A stretch of 64,000 nt of DNA. Origin: Micromonospora parva. GTDB lineage: Bacteria > Actinomycetota > Actinomycetes > Mycobacteriales > Micromonosporaceae. The DNA lies in assembly GCF_000718515.1 (NCBI RefSeq), contig NZ_JNZS01000018.1, forward strand, positions 1 to 64,000, given 5' to 3'. The translations under genes were made by a program, and so were the position numbers. Within the stretch, counting starts at the first letter, position 1. The number at the start of each line of letters is the position of its first letter. Shown piece after piece: positions 8,412 to 14,917 of this stretch. The notes under the pieces were generated by a model. It did no database searches. It had not been told where the DNA came from and worked only from the letters and a program-made list of their open reading frames with translations.

Positions 8412-9176
8412 GTGCTTCCCGAACCGGTCGACCACGCGCCCCGGCAGGCGTTCCCCTGGGCGGTGCTGCGGCAGCGCTGGGAGGACCTCACGTTCCTGCA
8501 CTGGGCGGTCGATCCGGCGCTCGTCGCGCCGTTGCTTCCCGTCGGGACCCGTCCCGACACGCTCCACGGGGTCAGCTACGTCGGCCTGATCGGTTTCCGG
8601 ATGGTCGGGCTGGGCTTCGGCCGTGGCCCGGGGGTGCCCTACTTCGGCACCTTCTCAGAAACCAACGTCCGGCTCTACTCCGTCGACGACGACGGCCGAC
8701 GAGCTGTGGTGTTCCGGTCGCTCGACGCGTCCCGCCTGGTGCCGGTGCTGGTGGCCCGGGCGACGCTGCGCCTGCCGTACCTCTGGTCGTCGATGCGGTT
8801 GGCACGCGACGGCGACCGCCGCACCTACCGGTGCCGGCGGCGCTGGCCGGGGCCGGCGGGCGCGACGAGCCGGATGGTGGTGCGGGTCGGGGAACGGATC
8901 GTCGAGCCGACCCCGCTCGACCATTTCCTCACCGCCCGTTGGGGGCTGCACACCCGGGCGTACGGACGCACGCTGCACCTGCCGAACTGGCATCCGAGCT
9001 GGCCGCTGCACCGGTGCGAGCTGCTGCACCTGGATGACGAGCTGGTCGCCGCCGCCGGGTTGCCGGCACCGGTCGGGCCGCCGGTCAGCGTGCTCTACTC
9101 GCCCGGTGTCGGAGTCCGGTTCGGCCCGCCGGTGGCGGCCCGGCTACGTGCCGCCGGGCCGCCGCGGGCTCAGTAG
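8412..9176 (+). CDS. DUF2071 (YqjF-like) protein
   Basis: This 254-residue protein has the DUF2071 pattern: RWEDLTFLHWAVDPALVAPLLPVG near the N-terminus, then VSYVGLIGFRM, GTFSETNVRLY and SSMRLARDGD in the middle. It ends with LYSPGVGVRFGPP. The family is widespread in bacteria, related in fold to acetoacetate decarboxylase-like proteins, and has no known activity. The start is GTG at 8412 with GAGAG just upstream. The last 7 bases overlap the end of the convergent aldo/keto reductase gene, leaving no room for a separate terminator. Confidence 0.82.
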   Translation: MLPEPVDHAPRQAFPWAVLRQRWEDLTFLHWAVDPALVAPLLPVGTRPDTLHGVSYVGLIGFRMVGLGFGRGPGVPYFGTFSETNVRLYSVDDDGRRAVVFRSLDASRLVPVLVARATLRLPYLWSSMRLARDGDRRTYRCRRRWPGPAGATSRMVVRVGERIVEPTPLDHFLTARWGLHTRAYGRTLHLPNWHPSWPLHRCELLHLDDELVAAAGLPAPVGPPVSVLYSPGVGVRFGPPVAARLRAAGPPRAQ

Positions 9177-10147
9177 CGGCCACCCTCGGGCGCGGGCAGG
9201 GCGTCCAGGTCGGCCAGGTCCTCGGCGCTGAGCCGCACGTCAGCGGCCGCGCAGTTGTCCAGCAGGTATCTCGGGGTCTTGGTGCCGGGGATCGGGATGA
9301 CCTGATCACCCTGGGCCACCACCCAGGCGAGGGCGACCTGCGCGGGGCTGACGCCCGCCCGGTCGGCGATCTCCCGGACCCGGGCGACGATGGCGAGGTT
9401 GGCGCGCAGCGCGTCCTGTTGGAAGCGCGGCAGGCCGCGCCGGAAGTCGTCGGCGGGAAGGTCGTCGAACGAGCTGAACCGGCCGGCGAGGAAACCGCGG
9501 CCGAGCGGGGAGAACGGCAGGAAGGCGATGCCCTGCTGGGCGCAGTACGGCAGGACCTCGGTCAACGGGTCGCGGGTCCACAGTGACAGCTCGGACTGCA
9601 CCGACGCGACCGGGTGCACCGCCTGGGCGCGCACGATCTGGGCGACCGTCACCTCGGAGAGCCCGATCTGCCGGGCCTTGCCGGCCGCCACGACCTCCGC
9701 CATCGCGCCCCAGGACTCCTCGATGGGCACCTGCGGGTCGACCCGGTGCAGCTGGTAGAGGTCGACGTGGTCGGTGCCGAGTCGGCGCAGGCTCTCGTCG
9801 ATCGCCGCGCGGATGTGCTCCGGGCGGCCGTTGTTGCCGATCCTCGGCGAGTTGCCGGGGCCGCCGGTGGGGGAGGTGGCCACCAGGCCGACCTTCGTGG
9901 CCAGCACGGCCCGCTCCCGCTCGCCGCCGGTGAGCGCCCGCCCGACCAGCTCCTCATTGGTGTACGGCCCGTACACGTCCGACGTGTCGATCAGTGTCGC
10001 GCCCAGGTCCAGTGCCTGTCGGATGACGGAGATCGACGTGTCGTCGTCGCGAGGGCCCGTGATGTCGTAGCCGTGGCTCATGCCCATGCAGCCGAGGCCG
10101 ATGACGCCGACCTCGGGGCCGGTGCTGCCCAGCGTGGTGGTTCGCAT
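9170..10147 (-). CDS. Aldo/keto reductase
   Basis: This 325-residue NAD(P)H-dependent oxidoreductase of the AKR superfamily opens with MRTTTLGSTGPEVGVIGLGCMGMS. DTSDVYGPYTNEELVG gives the catalytic Asp and Tyr, LATKVG the Lys, and LYQLHRVD the His. The NADP-binding C-terminal part has GDQVIPIPGTKTPRYLLDN. It resembles the YajO/AKR13-type group that reduces aldehydes and ketones. It is transcribed alone and overlaps the DUF2071 gene tail to tail. Confidence 0.92.
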   Translation of the reverse strand: MRTTTLGSTGPEVGVIGLGCMGMSHGYDITGPRDDDTSISVIRQALDLGATLIDTSDVYGPYTNEELVGRALTGGERERAVLATKVGLVATSPTGGPGNSPRIGNNGRPEHIRAAIDESLRRLGTDHVDLYQLHRVDPQVPIEESWGAMAEVVAAGKARQIGLSEVTVAQIVRAQAVHPVASVQSELSLWTRDPLTEVLPYCAQQGIAFLPFSPLGRGFLAGRFSSFDDLPADDFRRGLPRFQQDALRANLAIVARVREIADRAGVSPAQVALAWVVAQGDQVIPIPGTKTPRYLLDNCAAADVRLSAEDLADLDALPAPEGGRY

Positions 10148-10256
10148 GGCCCCAGGCTACGACCGACGCGGCCGGCGGGCACCTCGCGCGTCGGGCGGCC
10201 GGGTCGACCGCCCCGATGGTCGGGTGCCCGCGTCGCCCCTCGGGACTTCTCGCCGC

Positions 10257-10667
10257 TCAGGACGTCAACTGGGTGAAGCGGATGCTGTTGCCGAACGGAT
10301 CGCGCAGGGCGCAGTCGATCCCGTAGAAGCGTTCGGTGGGTTCCTCGGTGAACTCGACGCCCCGGCCCAGCAGCGTCTCGTACGTCTTGCGGCAGTCGTC
10401 GGTGGAGAAGATCAGCGAGCCGCCCATCGCACCCTTGGTGACCAGGGCGCGGACCTGCTGGGCGGTCTCCTCGGACAGCGCCGGTGGGCCGGGCCTCTCC
10501 AACAGGATCTGGCGACCCGGCTCGCCGGGGACGTTGACGGTCAGCCAGCGCATGAAGCCCATGTCGACGTCGGCGTTGACCTCCAGGCCGAGCTTGCCGA
10601 CGTAGAAGTCGAGGGCCTCGTCCTGGTCGAGGACGTAGATCTGTGAGTGCGTGATCGCGGTGAACAT
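10257..10667 (-). CDS. VOC family (glyoxalase-like) protein
   Basis: This 136-residue protein has one vicinal-oxygen-chelate module pair: ITHSQIYVLDQDEALDFYVGKLGL, then SLIFSTDDCRKTYETLLGRG, ending in FYGIDCALRDPFGNSIRFTQ. Possible metal ligands are His8 and the Glu/Asp in the second half. The family includes glyoxalases, dioxygenases and bleomycin-binding proteins, so function cannot be fixed. The ATG at 10667 was chosen because the family starts there; the open frame upstream has no support. It is divergent from the 10820 operon. Confidence 0.85.
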   Translation of the reverse strand: MFTAITHSQIYVLDQDEALDFYVGKLGLEVNADVDMGFMRWLTVNVPGEPGRQILLERPGPPALSEETAQQVRALVTKGAMGGSLIFSTDDCRKTYETLLGRGVEFTEEPTERFYGIDCALRDPFGNSIRFTQLTS

Positions 10668-10738
10668 GCACGTCACGGTAGGGGTCCGCGCCGCCGGACG
10701 CTTATCCGAAACTGCGCGGTGACGACTCTCACCAGAAG

Positions 10739-10787
10739 CGGACTCGTGAGTCCGGTACGGTGAACACGAAGCGGACCTGTGAGTCCG
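10739..10787. promoter_or_regulatory. Pair of palindromic operator-like sites around a -10 box
   Basis: CGGACTCGTGAGTCCG (10739-10754) is an inverted repeat with 7-bp arms, and CGGACCTGTGAGTCCG (10772-10787) is a second copy with 5-bp arms. They lie 33 bp apart and share an AGCGGAC-N4-GAGTCCG core. A TACGGT -10-like box at 10756-10761 lies between them. This suits a dimeric repressor, most likely the TetR regulator encoded third in the operon at 11778. Confidence 0.65.
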
Positions 10788-10819
10788 GATATGCCCCACC
10801 GTCACCACGAGGAGCCCCC

Positions 10820-11179
10820 ATGACCCCGGTACGGATCAGCGACGCCCTGCGCGCGGTGGTCTTCGAACCCACCCGCGACCTGACCGAGGCGCTCGACGAG
10901 TTCTACGCCCCGGACTACACCCACCGCAGCGACGGCGAGACCCTCGACCGGGCCGGATTCGTCGAGATGGTGACCCGGGTACGCGCCCAGATCGCCGGCG
11001 GCACCGTACGGGTTCTCGACGAGCTGCGCGACGGTCTCCGCTACGCCGAACGACACGTCTTCGAGATCACCATGGTCGACGGGTCGACCGCCAGGCGGGA
11101 GATCGCGATCTTCGGGTCGTACGCCGAGGACGGCCGGTTCCGCCACCTCAGCGAGACCGGCTTCGACCTGCCCGCCTGA
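10820..11179 (+). CDS. SnoaL-like (NTF2 fold) protein
   Basis: This small 119-residue protein has the SnoaL-like pattern: a helical start, FYAPDYTHRSDGETLDRAGFVEMV, then a strand-rich second half with YAERHVFEITMVDGS and IAIFGSYAEDGRF. Family members are ester cyclases, isomerases or ligand-binding proteins. It may act on the same metabolite as the CMD protein encoded 33 bases downstream. GAGGAG precedes the ATG at 10820. It is the first gene of a likely three-gene operon ending in a TetR regulator. Confidence 0.78.
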   Translation: MTPVRISDALRAVVFEPTRDLTEALDEFYAPDYTHRSDGETLDRAGFVEMVTRVRAQIAGGTVRVLDELRDGLRYAERHVFEITMVDGSTARREIAIFGSYAEDGRFRHLSETGFDLPA

Positions 11180-11212
11180 CCCACCTCGACCATCAGCACC
11201 GGAGAGAGAGCC

Positions 11213-11773
11213 ATGCCCCGCCTTGCCGACCCCGACCCGAACGCCATCCCGGCCGACGTCCGCGACGTCCTGTCCGCCCTGCCGCCCGACCCGATGGTCA
11301 AGATGCTGACCCACTCGGTCGGCACGGTGGCCCTCTTCATCCAGCTCGCGAAGGCGCAGTTCACCTCGCTGGAGCTGCCCGCCCGCTCGCGGGAGCTGGT
11401 CATCCTGACGGTCGCCGAGTACGCCGGGTGCGAGTTCGTGGCGGCCCAGCACCGCCCGATGTCCGAGGCCGCCGGCGTCGACCAGCGCACCCGCGACATC
11501 ATCAGCAGCCGGGACCTCGACAACCCGGGCCTTGCCGCGGACGACCGGACGCTCATCCGGTTCGCCGCCGAGGTGGTGCGCTCACCGCGCGTTCCCGACG
11601 ACCTCTTCGACGAGGTCCGGGCCAATCTCAGCGAGCGCGAGGTCGTCGAGGTGCTCCAGGTGATCGGCTACTACTGGTCGTTCGGACGGGTGGCCACGGT
11701 GCTCAACGTCGAACTCACCACCGTGTACGGCGACGAGCCGTTGCTGACCGGCGGGACCGAACGGGCAGACTGA
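11213..11773 (+). CDS. Carboxymuconolactone decarboxylase (CMD/AhpD-like) family protein
   Basis: This 186-residue, mostly helical protein has the CMD core: LELPARSRELVILTVAEYAGCEFVAAQH with a Cys and a His five residues apart. It ends VVEVLQVIGYYWSFGRVATVLNVEL. AhpD proper uses a CxxC pair; only one Cys is present here, which favours a decarboxylase- or hydrolase-like role over peroxidase recycling. GGAGAGAG precedes the ATG. It lies 4 bases before the TetR gene, in the same operon. Confidence 0.85.
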   Translation: MPRLADPDPNAIPADVRDVLSALPPDPMVKMLTHSVGTVALFIQLAKAQFTSLELPARSRELVILTVAEYAGCEFVAAQHRPMSEAAGVDQRTRDIISSRDLDNPGLAADDRTLIRFAAEVVRSPRVPDDLFDEVRANLSEREVVEVLQVIGYYWSFGRVATVLNVELTTVYGDEPLLTGGTERAD

Positions 11774-11777
11774 CGCC

Positions 11778-12344
11778 ATGACCCCACCGACGCCGAGCGA
11801 CCCGGACGCACCCCGTCGGCGGCTGGACGCCCGTCGCAACCAGGAGCGGGTCATCGCCGCCGCCCGGGAGCTCTTCACCGAGCAGGGTCTGCAGGTGACG
11901 GTGCCGCAGGTGGCGGAGCGGGCCGGGGTGGGTCGCGCGACGGTGTACCGCAGCTACCCCAGCAAGGAGGACCTGATCGTCGCTGTGGTCCAGCGGCAGT
12001 TTGAGGAGCTGGAGCAGCGCATCCGCGCGGCGCTTGACGGCGCTGACGCGTACCGGGAGTGGTGTTCGTTCGTGCCCGACCTGTTCGGACGCCTGGCGCG
12101 CGACCGGGTCCTCGCCGACGCGTTCTTCGAGGGCCGACTGGTGCCCGCCGCGCGCATCCTGAGCCTGATCGGGCAGCTGGTGGCGGCGGCCCGGCTGTCC
12201 GGCAGGATCCGCCAGGACGCCGGGGAGTTGGACATCCGGGTGCTTCTCTGCGGGGCGGTTCGGCAGCTCATCGTGCTCGACGAGCGCGACCCGGCGGTGT
12301 GGCGCCGCTACGCCGACCTGGTGCTCAACGCGTTCCGCCGCTGA
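11778..12344 (+). CDS. TetR family transcriptional regulator
   Basis: This 188-residue regulator has the N-terminal helix-turn-helix ARELFTEQGLQVTVPQVAER, then AGVGRATVYRSYPSKEDLIV, with the usual TetR spacing. The C-terminal ligand domain is variable. It is the last gene of the 10820 operon and probably represses that operon through the palindromes at 10739-10787. The inducer is unknown. Confidence 0.92.
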   Translation: MTPPTPSDPDAPRRRLDARRNQERVIAAARELFTEQGLQVTVPQVAERAGVGRATVYRSYPSKEDLIVAVVQRQFEELEQRIRAALDGADAYREWCSFVPDLFGRLARDRVLADAFFEGRLVPAARILSLIGQLVAAARLSGRIRQDAGELDIRVLLCGAVRQLIVLDERDPAVWRRYADLVLNAFRR

Positions 12345-12390
12345 CCACCGGGCTGACACTTAGGGATTGACCTAAGCGTCAGCCCGGTGG
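12345..12390. terminator. Long inverted repeat: terminator of the TetR operon and likely ArsR operator
   Basis: Arms 12345-12364 and 12371-12390 (20 bp, one mismatch) close a 6-base loop directly after the TetR stop codon. The inner part, CTTAGG-N6-CCTAAG, contains the -35 box of the next gene in its loop. It could therefore act both as a terminator and as the operator bound by the ArsR repressor downstream. Confidence 0.7.
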
Positions 12391-12403
12391 AATAGTTAGG
12401 CGT
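12367..12403 (+). promoter_or_regulatory. Leaderless promoter of the ArsR gene
   Basis: TTGACC (12367-12372) and AATAGT (12391-12396) are 18 bp apart. Transcription would start about 7 bp after the -10 box, at or next to the ATG at 12404. No ribosome site is visible, so the mRNA is probably leaderless. Confidence 0.65.
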
Positions 12404-12748
12404 ATGGCTAAGCATGTGGGGGACGACGCGCTCGACAGCGTGCTCCACGCGCTGTCCGATCCCACCCGCCGCCAGGTCGTGGAGCGCCTGGCCCAGGGGC
12501 CGGCCACGACCAGCGAGCTGGCCCGCCCGTTCGACATGGCGCTGCCGTCGTTCACCCAGCACCTGCACGTCCTTGAGCGCTGCGGCCTGGTGACGTCGGA
12601 GAAGCGGGGCCGGGTGCGCACCTACCGGCTCGCGCCTCAGTCGCTCGAACGCCTCGACACCTGGCTCGCCGCGCAACGCGCCCGGTGGACCCGACGCCTC
12701 GACCAACTCGACTCGGTTCTCTACGACCTGAAGGAGCAACAGCGATGA
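12404..12748 (+). CDS. ArsR family transcriptional regulator
   Basis: This 114-residue winged-helix protein has LHALSDPTRRQVVERLAQGPAT, then TSELARPFDMALPSFTQHLHVLERCGLV, then a basic wing (SEKRGRVRTYRL). It lacks the Cys pairs of metal-sensing ArsR proteins. It belongs to the subgroup encoded just before an SRPBCC/AHSA1 protein, in which the SRPBCC partner may sense the ligand. The stop overlaps the next start (ATGA). It probably represses its own promoter through the inverted repeat upstream. Confidence 0.92.
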   Translation: MAKHVGDDALDSVLHALSDPTRRQVVERLAQGPATTSELARPFDMALPSFTQHLHVLERCGLVTSEKRGRVRTYRLAPQSLERLDTWLAAQRARWTRRLDQLDSVLYDLKEQQR

Positions 12749-13227
12749 CCACCTACCCGGTGAACCCCGACCTCGATCTCGTCCTGGAGCGCCGCGTCGA
12801 CGTGGCCCCCGAACTGGTCTGGCGCGCCTGGACCACGCCCGAGCTGGTGATGCGGTGGTTCAGCCCGAAACCCTGGTCGACCGTCGCCTGCGAGATCGAC
12901 CTGCGGCCCGGTGGCCGGTTCGACACCACCATGCGCTCGCCCGAGGGTCAGGAGTTTCCCAGCAGCGGCTGCATCCTGGTGGCCGACGAGGGCTCGACGC
13001 TGGTCTTCACCTCCGCCATGGGCGCCGGGTTCCGCCCGATCGTCACCGCCGACGGCTTCCCGTTCACCGCGGTGATCCAGATCGAGCCGGACGGCGCCGG
13101 CACGAAGTACACCGCCACCGCGATCCACGCCGACGCGTCGGCGAAGAAGTCGCACGAGGAGATGGGCTTCCACGAGGGCTGGGGTGCGGCGCTGGACCAG
13201 CTCGTCGAGCTCGCCAGGACCCTCTGA
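12745..13227 (+). CDS. SRPBCC (AHSA1-like) domain protein
   Basis: This 160-residue protein has the AHSA1/START-like fold: LVLERRVDVAPELVWRAWTTPELVMRWF at the N-terminus, then CEIDLRPGGRFDTTM and a final amphipathic helix HEGWGAALDQLVELA. Such proteins bind hydrophobic ligands in an internal cavity. Translational coupling to the ArsR gene is the standard arrangement of this pair and suggests joint ligand sensing or detoxification. Confidence 0.9.
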   Translation: MTTYPVNPDLDLVLERRVDVAPELVWRAWTTPELVMRWFSPKPWSTVACEIDLRPGGRFDTTMRSPEGQEFPSSGCILVADEGSTLVFTSAMGAGFRPIVTADGFPFTAVIQIEPDGAGTKYTATAIHADASAKKSHEEMGFHEGWGAALDQLVELARTL

Positions 13228-13325
13228 GCAGCGGCTCCGCTTGCCTGCATCGGCGTTGATCGATATTGTTCGCGGAGGCGCCGCCCCGCCTCAGGCCACC
13301 ATCGTCGATCCGAAGCGGGTTCCGC

Positions 13326-14678
13326 ATGCGCACACTGAGACTTGTCACGACCCTGGCCGTCGCCGGCCTGCTCGCCGGTGGGGCGGCGGCGGTCGCCGCC
13401 ACACCGGCCAGCGCGGCGACCGCCGTGTTCTCGGTGACGAACAACTGGGGCAACGGCTACCAGGGGCAGGTCACCGTCACCAACGACACCTCCGCGCCGA
13501 TCAGCAGTTGGCGGGTCGAGTTCGACCTGCCGTCCTCCTCGACCATCACCCAGTCGTGGAACGCGCAGCAGACCACCTCGGGCAGTCACTACACCTTCGC
13601 CAACGTGTCCTGGAACGGCAACCTCGCCGCAGGCGCCTCGACCTCGTTCGGCTTCCTCGTCAACGGCACCGGCACCCCGCTCAACTGCACGGTGAACGGC
13701 ACCGGCTGTGCCGGCGGTCCGCCCCCGACCACACCGCCGCCGACCACGCCACCCCCGACCACCCCGCCGCCCACCACCGGCACGCCCGTCGAGCGGCACG
13801 GGCAGCTGCGGGTCTGCGGCACCACGATGTGCGACAAGTCCGGCGCCCGGGTGCAGTTGCGCGGCATCAGCAGCATGTGGCTCAACTGGGAGACCGCCCC
13901 GTACGCCGAGAACCTCTCCGCGCTGCGCTGGATGCGCGACAACTGGAACCTCCAGGTGATCCGCGCGGCGATGGGGGTGGAGCCGGCGGGGGCGTACCTC
14001 AGCGACCCGGCCAAGGCGCGCGCACAGGTGGAGACCATCATCAACAACGCGGTCACCGCCGGGGTGTACGTGATCGTCGACTGGCACGCGCACGAGGCAC
14101 AGAACAACCAGTCCCAGGCGGTGGCGTTCTTCGGCGACCTGGCCCGCCGGTACGGCAACCTGCCCAACGTCATCTGGGAGCCCTACAACGAGCCGCTCCA
14201 GGTCAGCTGGACCACCGTCATCAAGCCGTACCACCAGGCGGTGGTGTCCGCGATCCGCGCCGCCGACCCGGACAACATCATCGTGCTCGGCACCCCGACC
14301 TGGTCACAGGACGTCGACGTCGCGGCGGCCAGCCCGGTCACCGGCACCAACCTGATGTACACGCTGCACTTCTACTCCTGCACGCACGGGTCGTCGCTGC
14401 GGGCCAAGGGGGACGCCGCGATCCGCGCGGGTCTGGCGCTGTTCGTCACGGAGTGGGGCGCCAGCAACGCCGACGGCGGCCTCGACGGCCGGGCCTGCCT
14501 GCCCGAGGCGCAGTCCTGGATCGACTGGATGAAGGCGAACGGCATCTCCTGGACGGCCTGGAAGCTCGACGTCGGCACCGACACCACCAACCTGCTCAGC
14601 CCGGGCGCGCCGGTGACCGGCGGGTGGACCAACTACCTGCACGGCCACGCGCCGTTCGTGGTGGCGAACATGAGGTGA
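13326..14678 (+). CDS. Secreted endoglucanase: CBM2 plus glycoside hydrolase family 5
   Basis: This 450-residue extracellular enzyme cuts beta-1,4-glucan. A signal peptide runs to ATPASA at about residue 30. A CBM2 cellulose-binding module (about 32-125) has the expected FSVTNNWGNGYQGQVTVTN. A PPPTT repeat linker (about 135-152) leads to a GH5 domain to the end. Catalytic residues are Glu289 in PYNEP (acid/base) and Glu376 in VTEWG (nucleophile). The start is ATG 13326, directly at the signal peptide. The gene is transcribed alone. No CebR-type operator is visible just upstream. Confidence 0.93.
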   Translation: MRTLRLVTTLAVAGLLAGGAAAVAATPASAATAVFSVTNNWGNGYQGQVTVTNDTSAPISSWRVEFDLPSSSTITQSWNAQQTTSGSHYTFANVSWNGNLAAGASTSFGFLVNGTGTPLNCTVNGTGCAGGPPPTTPPPTTPPPTTPPPTTGTPVERHGQLRVCGTTMCDKSGARVQLRGISSMWLNWETAPYAENLSALRWMRDNWNLQVIRAAMGVEPAGAYLSDPAKARAQVETIINNAVTAGVYVIVDWHAHEAQNNQSQAVAFFGDLARRYGNLPNVIWEPYNEPLQVSWTTVIKPYHQAVVSAIRAADPDNIIVLGTPTWSQDVDVAAASPVTGTNLMYTLHFYSCTHGSSLRAKGDAAIRAGLALFVTEWGASNADGGLDGRACLPEAQSWIDWMKANGISWTAWKLDVGTDTTNLLSPGAPVTGGWTNYLHGHAPFVVANMR

Positions 14679-14699
14679 CCCCGGCCGCTCCCAGGCCAT

Positions 14700-14774
14700 G
14701 ATCGACACGAGTTCACTGATGTCGGGGTATCCGGATCGACGGGATACCCCGACATCGCCATGCCCGTGTCGATC
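14700..14774. repeat. 75-bp nested palindrome, REP/MITE-like
   Basis: The inner arms 14719-14732 and 14742-14755 are a perfect 14-bp stem around GGATCGACG. The outer arms GATCGACACG (14700-14709) and CGTGTCGATC (14765-14774) are perfect 10-bp complements. Read inward, the two 33-base half-sites are variants of the same sequence. The element lies after the GH5 gene, could form a cruciform or terminate transcription, and has the look of a dispersed genomic repeat. Confidence 0.75.
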
Positions 14775-14917
14775 AGGCAGCAGCGCGCGGATCGATCGCC
14801 GTGCCGGCGGATGGACAGAACGGCGGGTCACCTTAACGCGCCGGAAACGCCCCCGGTACCAACCCTGGGAACGCTCGTCGGACAGTCGACACCACCGACA
14901 CGCGAACCGGGGTGACC

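Noticed and set aside
13720..13790. Short tandem repeat as a CRISPR-like array
   Set aside because: It encodes the PPPTT linker of the GH5 cellulase and has no spacers.
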